Notes: a model not told the origin generated them from the letters alone. A stretch of 64,000 nucleotides of DNA from Clostridium sp. UBA701 (GCA_002298125.1 DBMJ01000016.1:457065-521064), one strand, 5' to 3'. Counted from the stretch's first letter, positions 19,077 through 26,949 are shown. Numbers and translations: made by a program.

Positions 19077-19738
19077 TAAAAGACTTAATAAGACAGTTAA
19101 AAACTATAGATGAAAACACATGGGGTCTATATACCTTTAGGAGGGACCCCTTGTGCAGTAAAGTAACTGATGAAGAAAAAGCAGATATGATTAAAAAGGC
19201 TAATGAGTGCGGGAAGCAGGAAGCTATAAAGCTTAAAGAAAAATATGGTGAGAAAACCTGTGCTGAGTATGCACAGCTGCTTGGTCTAACTGTTTCAAAA
19301 GCAGAAGAAAATAACAGCGAGGATTATATTTTATTTGCTAAGTTTAATGCTCCCAACAAGATTACAATTAGTGTTAATAGTGTTAAAAGGGCTGAAGAAC
19401 TAGTTGAAAAAGAAAATCTTAAGCTGCTAATGGATGAAGTGAAAATAGAAGAGGTTTTAATAGCCCATGAGATGTTTCATTTCATTGAAGGTAAAAGCAA
19501 AGAAATATATACAAGCAGTACAAAAATAAGACTATGGAAATTAGGTCCCATAAAATATGATTCAGGGTTAAAGGCATTGGGGGAAATTGCAGCTATGGCT
19601 TTTGCCAAAGAATTGCTTAAGCTTTCCTACTATCCTAATTTATTTGATATATTGCTCTTGTATCCCCATGATGAGAAAAGATCAAAAATGCTATATGATG
19701 AAGTTTGCGCAATGAAAGGAGCTGATAACAATGCCTGA
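19073..19738 (+). CDS. HEXXH-motif protein of unknown function
   Basis: 221 aa, soluble. An HEXXH zinc-site motif (AHEMFHFIEG, near residues 138-147) is followed about 40 residues later by GEIAAMAFAKELL, where the Glu could be the third ligand. This order resembles ImmA/IrrE-type metallopeptidase domains, but the similarity is only at motif level. It overlaps the hydantoinase-like gene (ATGA) and the kinase gene by 8 nt, so it is firmly part of the operon. No function is assigned. Confidence 0.7.
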   Translation: MIKDLIRQLKTIDENTWGLYTFRRDPLCSKVTDEEKADMIKKANECGKQEAIKLKEKYGEKTCAEYAQLLGLTVSKAEENNSEDYILFAKFNAPNKITISVNSVKRAEELVEKENLKLLMDEVKIEEVLIAHEMFHFIEGKSKEIYTSSTKIRLWKLGPIKYDSGLKALGEIAAMAFAKELLKLSYYPNLFDILLLYPHDEKRSKMLYDEVCAMKGADNNA

Positions 19739-20678
19739 AATTATATTAATAGGTGAACCTATGGCAATGTTTATAGCTGATTATGTTGGTAATTTAGAGG
19801 ATGTTGAAAAGTTCACAAGGTCTTTAGCAGGAGCTGAAGTAAATGTGTGCATTGGTTTAAAAAGGCTAGGCTACGATGTAAGCTATGTTACAAAGCTTGG
19901 AGTAGATCCTTTTGGAAAATATATAAAGAATTTTTTAGTGAAGGAGGGAATAGATACAAGCTATATAACCTTCGATGAAAGATTCCCTACGGCTTTTCAA
20001 ATTAAAGGTAAGACTGAAGTTGGAGATCCTGAGGTTGTATATTTTAGAAGAGGGACAGCAGCATCACACATCACTAAAGAGGATATAGATAAGATAGACT
20101 TAGAGGGTGTTAGACATATTCATATTACTGGAATACCTCCAGCCTTGTCTGAGAGCTGCAAAGAAGCAACCTATGAGTTGATAAATAGAGCAAAAGAAAA
20201 GGGATTATTTATAACCTTTGACCCAAATTTAAGACCTGCTCTTTGGCCTAGTAAAGAGGAAATGGTTAGAGTAATTAATGATATAGCTTCAAAATGTCAT
20301 ATGGTGCTTCCAGGTGTTGCAGAAGGGCTAACACTAACAGGAAGTGATGACCCCAATGAAATTGCAGACTTTTATCTAGAGCTTGGAGTTAAGACTGTAA
20401 TTGTAAAAACTGGTGATAAGGGAGCCTTCGTAAAAACTCAAGAGGAAGCATACACAGTACCTGGTTTCAAGGTTGAAAGGGTTGTGGATACTGTTGGGGC
20501 TGGAGATGGATTTGCTGTAGGTATAATAAGTGGGCTCCTAGAAAACTTAACCCTTAAGGAAGCAGTGGTAAGAGGTAATGCTATAGGTTCCCTGCAGGTA
20601 ATGGTGCCAGGTGATAATGAGGGACTGCCAAACCGTGATAAATTACAGCAATACTTAGAAAAGGGTAGTGTAAAGTAA
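19731..20678 (+). CDS. PfkB-family sugar kinase, 2-keto-3-deoxygluconate kinase-like
   Basis: 315 aa ribokinase-family enzyme with the C-terminal signature DTVGAGDGFAVG, whose Asp is the catalytic base, and the N-terminal GEPMAMF and GAEVNVCIGLKRLG substrate-lid region typical of KdgK-like members. It overlaps the preceding gene by 8 nt. With the Eda-like aldolase at 14080-14700 it could phosphorylate 2-keto-3-deoxygluconate to KDPG. Confidence 0.85.
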   Translation: MPEIILIGEPMAMFIADYVGNLEDVEKFTRSLAGAEVNVCIGLKRLGYDVSYVTKLGVDPFGKYIKNFLVKEGIDTSYITFDERFPTAFQIKGKTEVGDPEVVYFRRGTAASHITKEDIDKIDLEGVRHIHITGIPPALSESCKEATYELINRAKEKGLFITFDPNLRPALWPSKEEMVRVINDIASKCHMVLPGVAEGLTLTGSDDPNEIADFYLELGVKTVIVKTGDKGAFVKTQEEAYTVPGFKVERVVDTVGAGDGFAVGIISGLLENLTLKEAVVRGNAIGSLQVMVPGDNEGLPNRDKLQQYLEKGSVK

Positions 20679-20688
20679 AATATGAAAA

Positions 20689-20762
20689 AATGAAGCCTCA
20701 AAATACCTTGCCCTATGGGCATAGAACAGTAAAATATATTGTGCTTTGAAGGCTAAATAAAG
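20689..20762 (+). repeat. 74-bp structured repeat, copy 1 (before hexulose-phosphate synthase gene)
   Basis: The segment from ATGAAGCCTCAAAAT to GGCTAAATAAAG closely matches 25641-25713. It can fold: AGCCT pairs with AGGCT at the ends, and TTGCCC-TAT-GGGC forms an inner hairpin. It ends 16 nt before the ATG of the hexulose-phosphate synthase-like gene and could be a cis-acting RNA or a mobile repeat. Confidence 0.6.
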
Positions 20763-20778
20763 TAAGAGAGGGAACAGT

Positions 20779-21393
20779 ATGAAAATACAACTTGCAATTG
20801 ACCGAGTTAGTATTGAAAGAGCTAAGGAAATCTCAAGAGAAGCTAGTCCTTATATAGATATTATTGAAGTCGGAACAGCGCTAATAAAAGACTTTGGCAT
20901 GGCTTCAATAAAAGAGATTAAGGAAGCTTTCCCAGAAAAAATTATTTTAGCTGATATTAAAACAATTGATGAAGGTGACTATGAATTTAGAGCAGCCTTC
21001 AATAGCGGTGCTGACATTGCTACAGTTATGGGAGCAGCTTCTATTGATACACTAAGAGCCTGCTATAGAGTTGCTGAAGATTTTAAGAAATTGATGATGA
21101 TAGATCTTTTAGAGGTAGGATATGATAAAATAAATTTGCTGGTAGACTTTACTGATGCAATATTTTGTATCCACTCACCCTCTGATGGAGGAGAGCATAA
21201 TTTAACCTCTCTTCTAAAAGAATTTAAGGAAAAATTCCCCAAAATAAGAAAGGTTGCAGTAGCTGGCGGCGTAAATTATGACACAATAAATACTATAAAG
21301 GAAGCTAATGTGGATATTGTCATAATAGGTGGTGCTATAACAAAGGCCACTAGCATAGGGAAAGCAGCTAAAAAGTTTAGGGAGATGATTTAA
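20779..21393 (+). CDS. 3-hexulose-6-phosphate synthase-like protein (HUMPS family)
   Basis: 204 aa, TIM barrel of the orotidine-phosphate decarboxylase suprafamily, the group that includes hexulose-phosphate synthase (Ru5P + formaldehyde) and 3-keto-L-gulonate-6-phosphate decarboxylase (UlaD). The DIKTID motif (Asp-x-Lys-x-x-Asp) and the phosphate-binding AGGV and GGAIT loops are present. AGAGAGGG precedes the ATG. Its immediate partner is a PHI-like isomerase, which favours the synthase role. Several positions differ from classical HxlA, so another substrate remains possible. Confidence 0.82.
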   Translation: MKIQLAIDRVSIERAKEISREASPYIDIIEVGTALIKDFGMASIKEIKEAFPEKIILADIKTIDEGDYEFRAAFNSGADIATVMGAASIDTLRACYRVAEDFKKLMMIDLLEVGYDKINLLVDFTDAIFCIHSPSDGGEHNLTSLLKEFKEKFPKIRKVAVAGGVNYDTINTIKEANVDIVIIGGAITKATSIGKAAKKFREMI

Positions 21394-21933
21394 CTGGATA
21401 CTTTAAATATTATTGTGGATGAAATAAACTCTGTATTGTCAAAGGTAGATAGAAATCAGCTGGAAGAGGCTGTAAATTTCATTAGTAAAGATACAAGGAT
21501 ATTTGTAGATGGAGAAGGTCGTTCAGGGCTTATGGCAAAAGGCTTTGCTATGAGGCTTATGCATTTAGGCTATAGTGTGTATTCAGTAGGTGAAACTATA
21601 ACTCCAGCTGTTCAGAAAAATGATATTTATTTTTCCGTTTCAGGTTCTGGGGAAAGTGGGAACGTGGTTTTAAATACTAAAAAAGCAAAAGAAAAAGGCT
21701 GTAGTATTATAGCAGTTACAAGTAAAGCAGAGTCCAGCATTGGTTCCTTAGGGGACAAGCTAATTGTAGTGCCAGGTACTACAAAGGGGGATAAAGGTCA
21801 GGAAAGAAAATCTGTTCAGCTATTAAGCTCTCTATTTGACCAAAGTCTTCATATAGTTTTGGATGCATTATGTTTGATGTTAAGTGAAAAAGATAATGTT
21901 TCAAATGGGGAAGCTACAGCTAAGCATTGGTAG
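21394..21933 (+). CDS. 6-phospho-3-hexuloisomerase-like SIS protein
   Basis: SIS-domain sugar-phosphate isomerase with the PHI-specific DGEGRSGLMAKGFAMRLMHLG segment in split form (GEGRSGLMAKGFAMRL then MHLG) and the SGSGESGNV loop; it would convert hexulose-6-phosphate to fructose-6-phosphate. The reading frame is the same as that of the upstream synthase, separated only by TAA at 21391. AGGGAG at 21379-21384 is correctly spaced for the CTG at 21394. The first conventional start, GTG at 21415, has no ribosome site. The start is therefore uncertain (179 or 172 aa). Confidence 0.82.
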   Translation: MDTLNIIVDEINSVLSKVDRNQLEEAVNFISKDTRIFVDGEGRSGLMAKGFAMRLMHLGYSVYSVGETITPAVQKNDIYFSVSGSGESGNVVLNTKKAKEKGCSIIAVTSKAESSIGSLGDKLIVVPGTTKGDKGQERKSVQLLSSLFDQSLHIVLDALCLMLSEKDNVSNGEATAKHW

Positions 21934-21944
21934 ATTTAGAAATG

Positions 21945-22048
21945 AGATAAGTTAGATGAATAAAGTAAACAGGAGGGTATAACCTGTTGAGCTTATTTCT
22001 TAGGAGGCTTATCTTGATGTGAGATTGCTACCTTTGATAGGCAGCAAT
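21945..22048 (+). other. Nested hairpin region before the lysine riboswitch
   Basis: An outer stem (AGATAAG with CTTATCT, 21945 and 22008) encloses GAATAA/TTATTTC and AACAGG/CCTGTT stems, so about 70 nt can fold into one branched hairpin. A second hairpin (ATTGCT with AGCAAT, 22024-22048) follows. There is no T run, so it is not a plain terminator. It may be the 3' end of the preceding operon's RNA or an unrecognised structured RNA. Confidence 0.45.
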
Positions 22049-22130
22049 GAAACTTGGTAAAAATTCCTGGGTTGACAGATATAAAATATTGTTGTAGTCT
22101 ATATACTATAATTTCATAAGACCTCACTTT

Positions 22131-22312
22131 TACTGGTGGGGTAGAGGCGCGATATTTAACAGTCTTTAGAGGAGCTTGAGAAGCAGTGATACTAAGGAGA
22201 AGGAAATGTCGCCGAAGCTTGTAATATTCTCAGTATTACTTGCTGGGTCTGCAGTTAAGAGCTGCAGGACTGTCTCAATAGACGTCCCGGTTTATTGAGT
22301 TGTGCTATCTCA
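22131..22312 (+). ncRNA. Lysine riboswitch (L-box)
   Basis: The conserved L-box blocks occur in order: GTAGAGGCGC at the 5' side, AGAGGAGCTTGAGAAG, AAGGAGAAGGAAATGTCGCC split across 22193-22212, GCCGAAGC, TTGCTGGGTCTGCAG, CTGCAGGACTGTCTC and the closing GCTATCTC. TTGACA at 22072 with a weak -10 near 22095 may be its promoter. It lies upstream of an intrinsic terminator and an amino-acid ABC importer, so lysine would switch transport off by transcription termination. Confidence 0.93.
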
Positions 22313-22355
22313 TTTGGGAAAAGAAGGGGTACTCTGGGTAACTATGCATTTTTAT

Positions 22356-22384
22356 AGACCTAAGATCACCTTAGGTCTTTTTTT
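22356..22384 (+). terminator. Riboswitch expression-platform terminator
   Basis: AGACCTAAG and CTTAGGTCT form a 9-bp stem with a five-nucleotide loop followed by a T8-9 run, 45 nt after the lysine aptamer. It is the expected off-state terminator. Confidence 0.9.
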
Positions 22385-22495
22385 GCGCGAAAAAATAGCC
22401 TGATGAAATTTAATAGCGCCAGCATAGAAGCAGGTTGGCCTAACAGCCTCAAATTACATTATTAAACAAAAGATAATAGAAGGAGAGAGTAAGAC

Positions 22496-23344
22496 ATGAG
22501 GAAAAAATTATCGTTTATAATAGCAGCAATTCTATCAGCAGCTATGCTTTTAACAGGATGTGGGGCAAGCAGTAGTTCAAAGGGGGCAAATTCACCAGCA
22601 GCAACAGGTGGTGGAACATTTAAGGTGGGTCTTGAAGCTGGTTATGCACCATTCAACTGGACGCAGATGGATGCTTCCAACGGTGCAGTTAGAATTGAGG
22701 GCAGCTCAGAATACGCAGGAGGATATGACGTAGAAATTGCTAAAAAAATAGCTAAAGACTTAGGAAAAGAATTGGTTATTGTTAAAACTGAATGGGATGG
22801 TCTTGTACCAGCATTAACCTCAGGCAAAATTGATGCCATTATTGCTGGTATGTCACCAACAACAGAACGTAAACAAACAATAGATTTTTCAGACAATTAC
22901 TATAAATCAAATTTAGTTATGGTGGTTAAAAAGGGTGGAAAATATGATGGCACAACATCTATACAGGATTTCAAAGGAGCAAAAATAACAGCTCAATTAA
23001 ATACCTTCCACTATTTGGTTATAGATCAGATTCAAGGCGTAGCAAAGCAGCCGGCTATGGACAATTTCCCTGCAATGAGAGTTGCACTTGAGTCAGGAAT
23101 GATTGATGGATATGTATCAGAACGTCCTGAGGGTATTAGTGCTGAAACTGCCAATGCCAATTTTAAAATGGTAGAATTTAAAATTGGATTTAACACATCT
23201 GATGAGGAAACGGCAATTGCTGTAGGTGTTGCTAAAGGTAGTGCTCTAACAGAAAAAATCAATAAATCCTTAGCAGGTATATCAGAAGCAGACCGTAAGG
23301 CCATTATGGATACTGCTATTAAGAACCAGCCAGCAGCTAAATAA
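22496..23344 (+). CDS. Amino-acid ABC transporter substrate-binding lipoprotein (probably lysine)
   Basis: 282 aa, family-3 solute-binding protein. A lipoprotein signal ends in LTGC (Cys about residue 22). The domain shows the typical GLEAGYAPF opening and GGYDVEIAKKIAKDLG segment of polar amino-acid binding proteins. AGGAGAG precedes the ATG. It is the first gene after the lysine riboswitch, which makes lysine or a basic amino acid the likely ligand. Confidence 0.88.
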   Translation: MRKKLSFIIAAILSAAMLLTGCGASSSSKGANSPAATGGGTFKVGLEAGYAPFNWTQMDASNGAVRIEGSSEYAGGYDVEIAKKIAKDLGKELVIVKTEWDGLVPALTSGKIDAIIAGMSPTTERKQTIDFSDNYYKSNLVMVVKKGGKYDGTTSIQDFKGAKITAQLNTFHYLVIDQIQGVAKQPAMDNFPAMRVALESGMIDGYVSERPEGISAETANANFKMVEFKIGFNTSDEETAIAVGVAKGSALTEKINKSLAGISEADRKAIMDTAIKNQPAAK

Positions 23345-23421
23345 TGATATTTAAAATTATATACTTTCAGTAGAAGAATGAAATTTAAAAATTATGTGCA
23401 TTCAATAGAAGGAGGAGAAAG

Positions 23422-24204
23422 ATGAGTTTTCAGTGGATAGTAAAAATTATTTCAAGTAACTGGCCAATGTTCCTCCGTGGAGCTGGTATGACACTCTTAA
23501 TTTCCATGATTGGTACTATTTTAGGTTCTATCATCGGCTTATTAATAGGGGTTATTCGTACGATTCCCATGCCTCAAGGAGGAGCAAAAAGAATCATTGT
23601 AAAAGTCAACAATGCTATTCTTTCGATTTATATAGAGTTATTCCGTGGAACACCTATGATTGTTCAAGCCATGGTAATTTATTATGGCTCTGCTCTAGCC
23701 TTTGGTATTAATATGAATCGATTATATGCAGCAATTTTTATTGTTTCTATTAATACAGGGGCTTATATGTCAGAAATTGTTCGTGGTGGTATTGTTTCTA
23801 TAGACAAAGGACAATTTGAAGCAGCTCATGCTATAGGTATGAATCATATTCAAACTATGTTTAATGTTGTATTACCTCAAGTAATTCGTAATATACTACC
23901 AGCAACGGGTAATGAGTTTGTTATTAATATAAAAGATACATCAGTGCTTAATGTAATCTCTGTAACAGAGTTATATTTCCAAACAAAATCCGTCTCTGGA
24001 AATAATTTTAGATATTTTGAATCATTTTTTATTGCATGCGTTCTATATTTTATAATGACCTTTACAGTGACAAGAATTTTGCGCTATATTGAGAAAAAAT
24101 TTGATGGTCAAGAAAACTACATTATGTATGCTAATCAAATGCAGGTAGAAACACCAGAAGATATGCTGAGAAGAGTAAAAAATGCTGGGACAAATATGTA
24201 TTAA
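23422..24204 (+). CDS. Amino-acid ABC transporter permease (HisM/GlnP type)
   Basis: 260 aa with about five membrane helices, the FRGTPMIVQ motif and the EAAHAIGM loop of polar amino-acid permeases. GGAGGAG lies before the ATG. It is the membrane part of the riboswitch-controlled importer, presumably working as a homodimer since only one permease gene is present. It has a longer C-terminal tail (about 30 residues) than the shortest family members. Confidence 0.88.
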   Translation: MSFQWIVKIISSNWPMFLRGAGMTLLISMIGTILGSIIGLLIGVIRTIPMPQGGAKRIIVKVNNAILSIYIELFRGTPMIVQAMVIYYGSALAFGINMNRLYAAIFIVSINTGAYMSEIVRGGIVSIDKGQFEAAHAIGMNHIQTMFNVVLPQVIRNILPATGNEFVINIKDTSVLNVISVTELYFQTKSVSGNNFRYFESFFIACVLYFIMTFTVTRILRYIEKKFDGQENYIMYANQMQVETPEDMLRRVKNAGTNMY

Positions 24205-24220
24205 CGAAGGAGGGGGAAAC

Positions 24221-24961
24221 ATGGAAAGAGTAATTGATATTCAACATTTAAGCAAATCCTTTGGTACTCATGAAGTGCTAAAAGACATTGATTTTTCAGT
24301 AAATAAAGGAGAAGTAGTTTGTGTTATCGGCTCATCTGGATCTGGTAAGTCAACCCTTCTTCGCTGCGTTAATCTATTAGAAAGACCAAGTGGTGGTGAA
24401 ATCATTTATAAGGGAGAAAACATTTTAGATGAAAACCATGATATCTACGCATATCGCACAAAGCTAGGCATGGTATTTCAACAGTTTAATCTATTTAATA
24501 ACCATAATGTTTTAGGCAACTGCGTAGTTGGTCAAATAAAGGTACTAAAGCGTTCCAAAGAAGAGGCTGAAAAGGTAGCTATGAGGTATTTGAAGGTGGT
24601 GGGCATGGAACAATATATCAATGCAAAGCCAAGACAATTATCAGGAGGTCAAAAGCAGCGTGTGGCTATTGCTAGAGCACTTTCTATGGAACCAGATGTT
24701 ATGCTGTTTGATGAACCAACCTCAGCCCTTGATCCAGAGATGGTAGGAGAAGTGCTTAAAGTTATGAAGGAACTTGCTGAATCTGGTCTTACTATGCTAA
24801 TAGTAACCCATGAAATGGGGTTTGCAAAAGAAGTATCCCACCGTGTAGTATTTATGGATAAAGGAGTTATTGCAGAAGAAGGAACTCCAGAGCAGATCTT
24901 TAATGCTCCAGTGCAAGAACGTACTAGGGAATTCTTAAAACGCACCTTAAATTTGAGGTAA
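24221..24961 (+). CDS. Amino-acid ABC transporter ATP-binding protein
   Basis: About 246 aa with Walker A GSSGSGKST, signature LSGGQKQRVAIARAL and Walker B VMLFDEPTSALD, as in GlnQ/HisP-type ATPases. AAGGAGGGGG suits the ATG at 24221; an upstream in-frame ATG at 24182 lies inside the permease gene. It completes the lysine-riboswitch operon, and its last codons run into a tandem repeat. Confidence 0.92.
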   Translation: MERVIDIQHLSKSFGTHEVLKDIDFSVNKGEVVCVIGSSGSGKSTLLRCVNLLERPSGGEIIYKGENILDENHDIYAYRTKLGMVFQQFNLFNNHNVLGNCVVGQIKVLKRSKEEAEKVAMRYLKVVGMEQYINAKPRQLSGGQKQRVAIARALSMEPDVMLFDEPTSALDPEMVGEVLKVMKELAESGLTMLIVTHEMGFAKEVSHRVVFMDKGVIAEEGTPEQIFNAPVQERTREFLKRTLNLR

Positions 24962-25128
24962 GAGGTAAGAGGTAAAAGTGACAAGTGACAAGTTAGGAAG
25001 TGACAAGTTAAAAGGGAAGAGGTAAGAGAGAATAGGTAAGAGGTAAGAGGTAAAAGTGACAAGTGACAAGTGACAAGTTAGGAAGTGACAAGTTAAAAGG
25101 GAAGAGGTAAGAGAGAATAACTAAGAGA
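24957..25128. repeat. Tandem purine-rich repeat (about 78-86-bp units)
   Basis: Two units begin at 24957 and 25035 with GGTAAGAGGTAAGAGGTAAA, then AGTGACAAGTGACAAG and TTAGGAAGTGACAAGTT; the second has one extra TGACAAG. A shorter fragment recurs at 25264-25302. The first unit overlaps the end of the ATPase gene. Nested 7-bp (TGACAAG) and 7-bp (GGTAAGA) repeats suggest slippage growth. No gene is seen in it. Confidence 0.8.
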
Positions 25129-25142
25129 TAATAGTTGTGGTT

Positions 25143-25166
25143 AAAATTCAGCTTAGCTGAATTTTT
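25143..25166 (+). terminator. Rho-independent terminator of the importer operon
   Basis: AAAATTCAGC and GCTGAATTTT pair perfectly around a TTA loop and run into T residues. Confidence 0.75.
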
Positions 25167-25301
25167 ACAAAAACTCTTACTTTTTACTTCTTAGTTCTTA
25201 CTTAACGATAAGTTACTGTTTATATTGCTCAACCTTAAACTAGAATTTCTGAATAAGTAAGAGGGAATAGGTAAGAGAGAATAGGTAAGAGGTAAGAGGT
25301 A

Positions 25302-25445
25302 AAGTGAAGCTTAGCTTCAAGTGGAGTTTTTATTTTATCTGAAGCTTTTATTTCCTCCGAAGGGTAGCTGAACTTATTTAGAACAATATCTGTACTTATC
25401 TGCCATTTAGAGAAGTGGCAGTATTAGGCAGGTAGTTATCAGGTA
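25302..25445 (+). repeat. Hairpin-rich repeat family, degenerate copy A
   Basis: It starts AAGTGAAGCTTAGCTTCAAG and ends with GGCAGGTAGTTATCAGGTAA, the same order of blocks as at 36451, 36576 and 40935. The first hairpin is disturbed by an insertion. The inner stem TGCCATTT/AGTGGCA is conserved in place. The rest of the 24962-25892 spacer holds a hairpin at 25471-25511, the 73-bp repeat at 25641 and its terminator; no gene is seen. Confidence 0.65.
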
Positions 25446-25640
25446 AAGTGATAGGATGGATGAAGAGATTAAAGGGGTTGAAGACTTGCAATAGTCAACA
25501 GCTCCTTTTATTATTGGTTTATTATTGTTTGGACTTTATAATTACTAAATAATGGTCTAAAATATATTATAAGTAAAGCATAACAATAGATGCTTTCTGT
25601 GTTAATAGAGGTTTTACTATGAAAAGTAATAATAGGAAAG

Positions 25641-25713
25641 AATGAAGCCTCAAAATTCCTTGCCTGAAGGGCGTAGAATAGTAAAATATATTGGCTTTAA
25701 AGTCTAAATAAAG
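25641..25713 (+). repeat. 73-bp structured repeat, copy 2
   Basis: It matches 20689-20762 over its full length with scattered substitutions; the inner hairpin is kept as GCCT-GAA-GGGC, using a G-U pair. A terminator hairpin follows directly at 25710, about 150 nt before the hydrolase gene at 25893. Confidence 0.6.
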
Positions 25714-25742
25714 GATTTTGAGTATAACGAAAAATCCTTTTG
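25710..25742 (+). terminator. Hairpin with T tract after repeat copy 2
   Basis: AAAGGATTTT and AAAATCCTTT pair across an 11-nt loop and end in TT. It overlaps the 3' edge of the 73-bp repeat. Confidence 0.6.
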
Positions 25743-25892
25743 AGTGAAAGGAAATTTTTGATATTCTTCATGTGGTGGCTGAAAAATATCCTATATTAAC
25801 TATGAGGGGTAGTAATAGGAAAGTGTGGAATTATATAATTTCTATGAAGCTAGGTTTTCAATAATTAAGTTACCTAATAAGGGAGGATGAAA

Positions 25893-26789
25893 ATGGGTCA
25901 AGCTTTATTTAATGAAGAGAATTACGCAATAATTAATGGAGTTAAGCATTGGTACAAGGTGGAGGGAGGTCACCATGGGACTATTCCAATAGTTATTATC
26001 CATGGTGGGCCAGGTGGAAATCAATATATTTTAGAGCGTACCCTTGGACCAAGGCTCGCAGAGCAATTTACAGTAGTTTATTATGAACAAAGAGGAAGTG
26101 GGCGTTCTGATAGGCCTAAAAGCCCAGATAATTACTCTATACCTTTATTAGTGGAGGATTTAGAAGGACTTCGCAGGGAGCTTCAAATAGAAAAAATGTA
26201 TTTATTGGGGACTTCCTTTGGAAGCTGGATTGCAATGGAGTATGCCTTGAAATATGCAGAAAGAGTTGAAAAATTAATACTTCAGGGACCTGTAGACGGT
26301 AATTGGCAAAGGCTTTCAATAAACCAAATGTGGGGATTGTACCATTCAGCAAGTGAAAAAGTAAGTGAAGAGATTTCAAAGATAGTTTTTGGGAGTGGAA
26401 ATCTAGAGGAGAAGAAAGAAAGGGTATGGAGTATTGTGGATGAAGAGACAATAGCTAGGCTTTCTGTTCACAATCACAGCTCTATTCCTGAAGCCATAAA
26501 GCTTATGAGAGCATCAAGTAAGTATGGCTTTAATGAAGATTTTCATAATGCCATTACCAAAAACAGCTTGCCATATCCAACGTTAATGGATAAATTAAAG
26601 AACCTGCTTACGCAAACAAAGATTATAGTGGGGCTTTATGATAGGAATACAGGGATAGAAATGAGTAGGGACATAGCTGAAAGAATACCAAACAGCACTT
26701 TGGCAATTCTTTATAATTCTGCTCATTATCCAGAGAATGAGGAATTGGAAAACTATTCAAACGAGATAATAGACTTTATAAAAGAATAA
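25893..26789 (+). CDS. Alpha/beta hydrolase (proline iminopeptidase-like)
   Basis: About 298 aa. HGGPGG gives the oxyanion-hole loop, and GTSFG (Ser near 112) is the nucleophile elbow. The layout matches proline iminopeptidase-like hydrolases of peptidase family S33, but side-chain specificity cannot be read. GGGAGG is adjacent to an ATG at 25887, so the ATG at 25893 with 6-nt spacing is preferred. It stands alone after a long repeat-filled spacer. A related hydrolase is encoded at 62221-63048. Confidence 0.85.
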   Translation: MGQALFNEENYAIINGVKHWYKVEGGHHGTIPIVIIHGGPGGNQYILERTLGPRLAEQFTVVYYEQRGSGRSDRPKSPDNYSIPLLVEDLEGLRRELQIEKMYLLGTSFGSWIAMEYALKYAERVEKLILQGPVDGNWQRLSINQMWGLYHSASEKVSEEISKIVFGSGNLEEKKERVWSIVDEETIARLSVHNHSSIPEAIKLMRASSKYGFNEDFHNAITKNSLPYPTLMDKLKNLLTQTKIIVGLYDRNTGIEMSRDIAERIPNSTLAILYNSAHYPENEELENYSNEIIDFIKE

Positions 26790-26909
26790 ATGGTGTCATG
26801 AGGTTTTATTATACTATATAAACTACTTATTGGGACATAATCATTTGTGGCACATTAAGACATTATCATAAATGAATCATAATGACTTAATAAAAGAATA
26901 AAAGGCGTA

Positions 26910-26938
26910 TTGACTTAATTTTTAAAATATGTTATATA
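26910..26938 (+). promoter_or_regulatory. Sigma-A promoter of htpG
   Basis: TTGACT, 17 bp and TATATA. The predicted start lies just before the CIRCE element, the usual arrangement for HrcA repression. Confidence 0.75.
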
Positions 26939-26949
26939 AAAATTAGACA

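Noticed and set aside
24649..25062. Minus-strand open frame rich in Leu/Ser/Thr
   Set aside because: It runs through the tandem repeat and opposite the importer ATPase gene; low-complexity shadow.
24957..25128. Possible CRISPR array
   Set aside because: Units are contiguous with nested short repeats and no unique spacers; no cas genes nearby.
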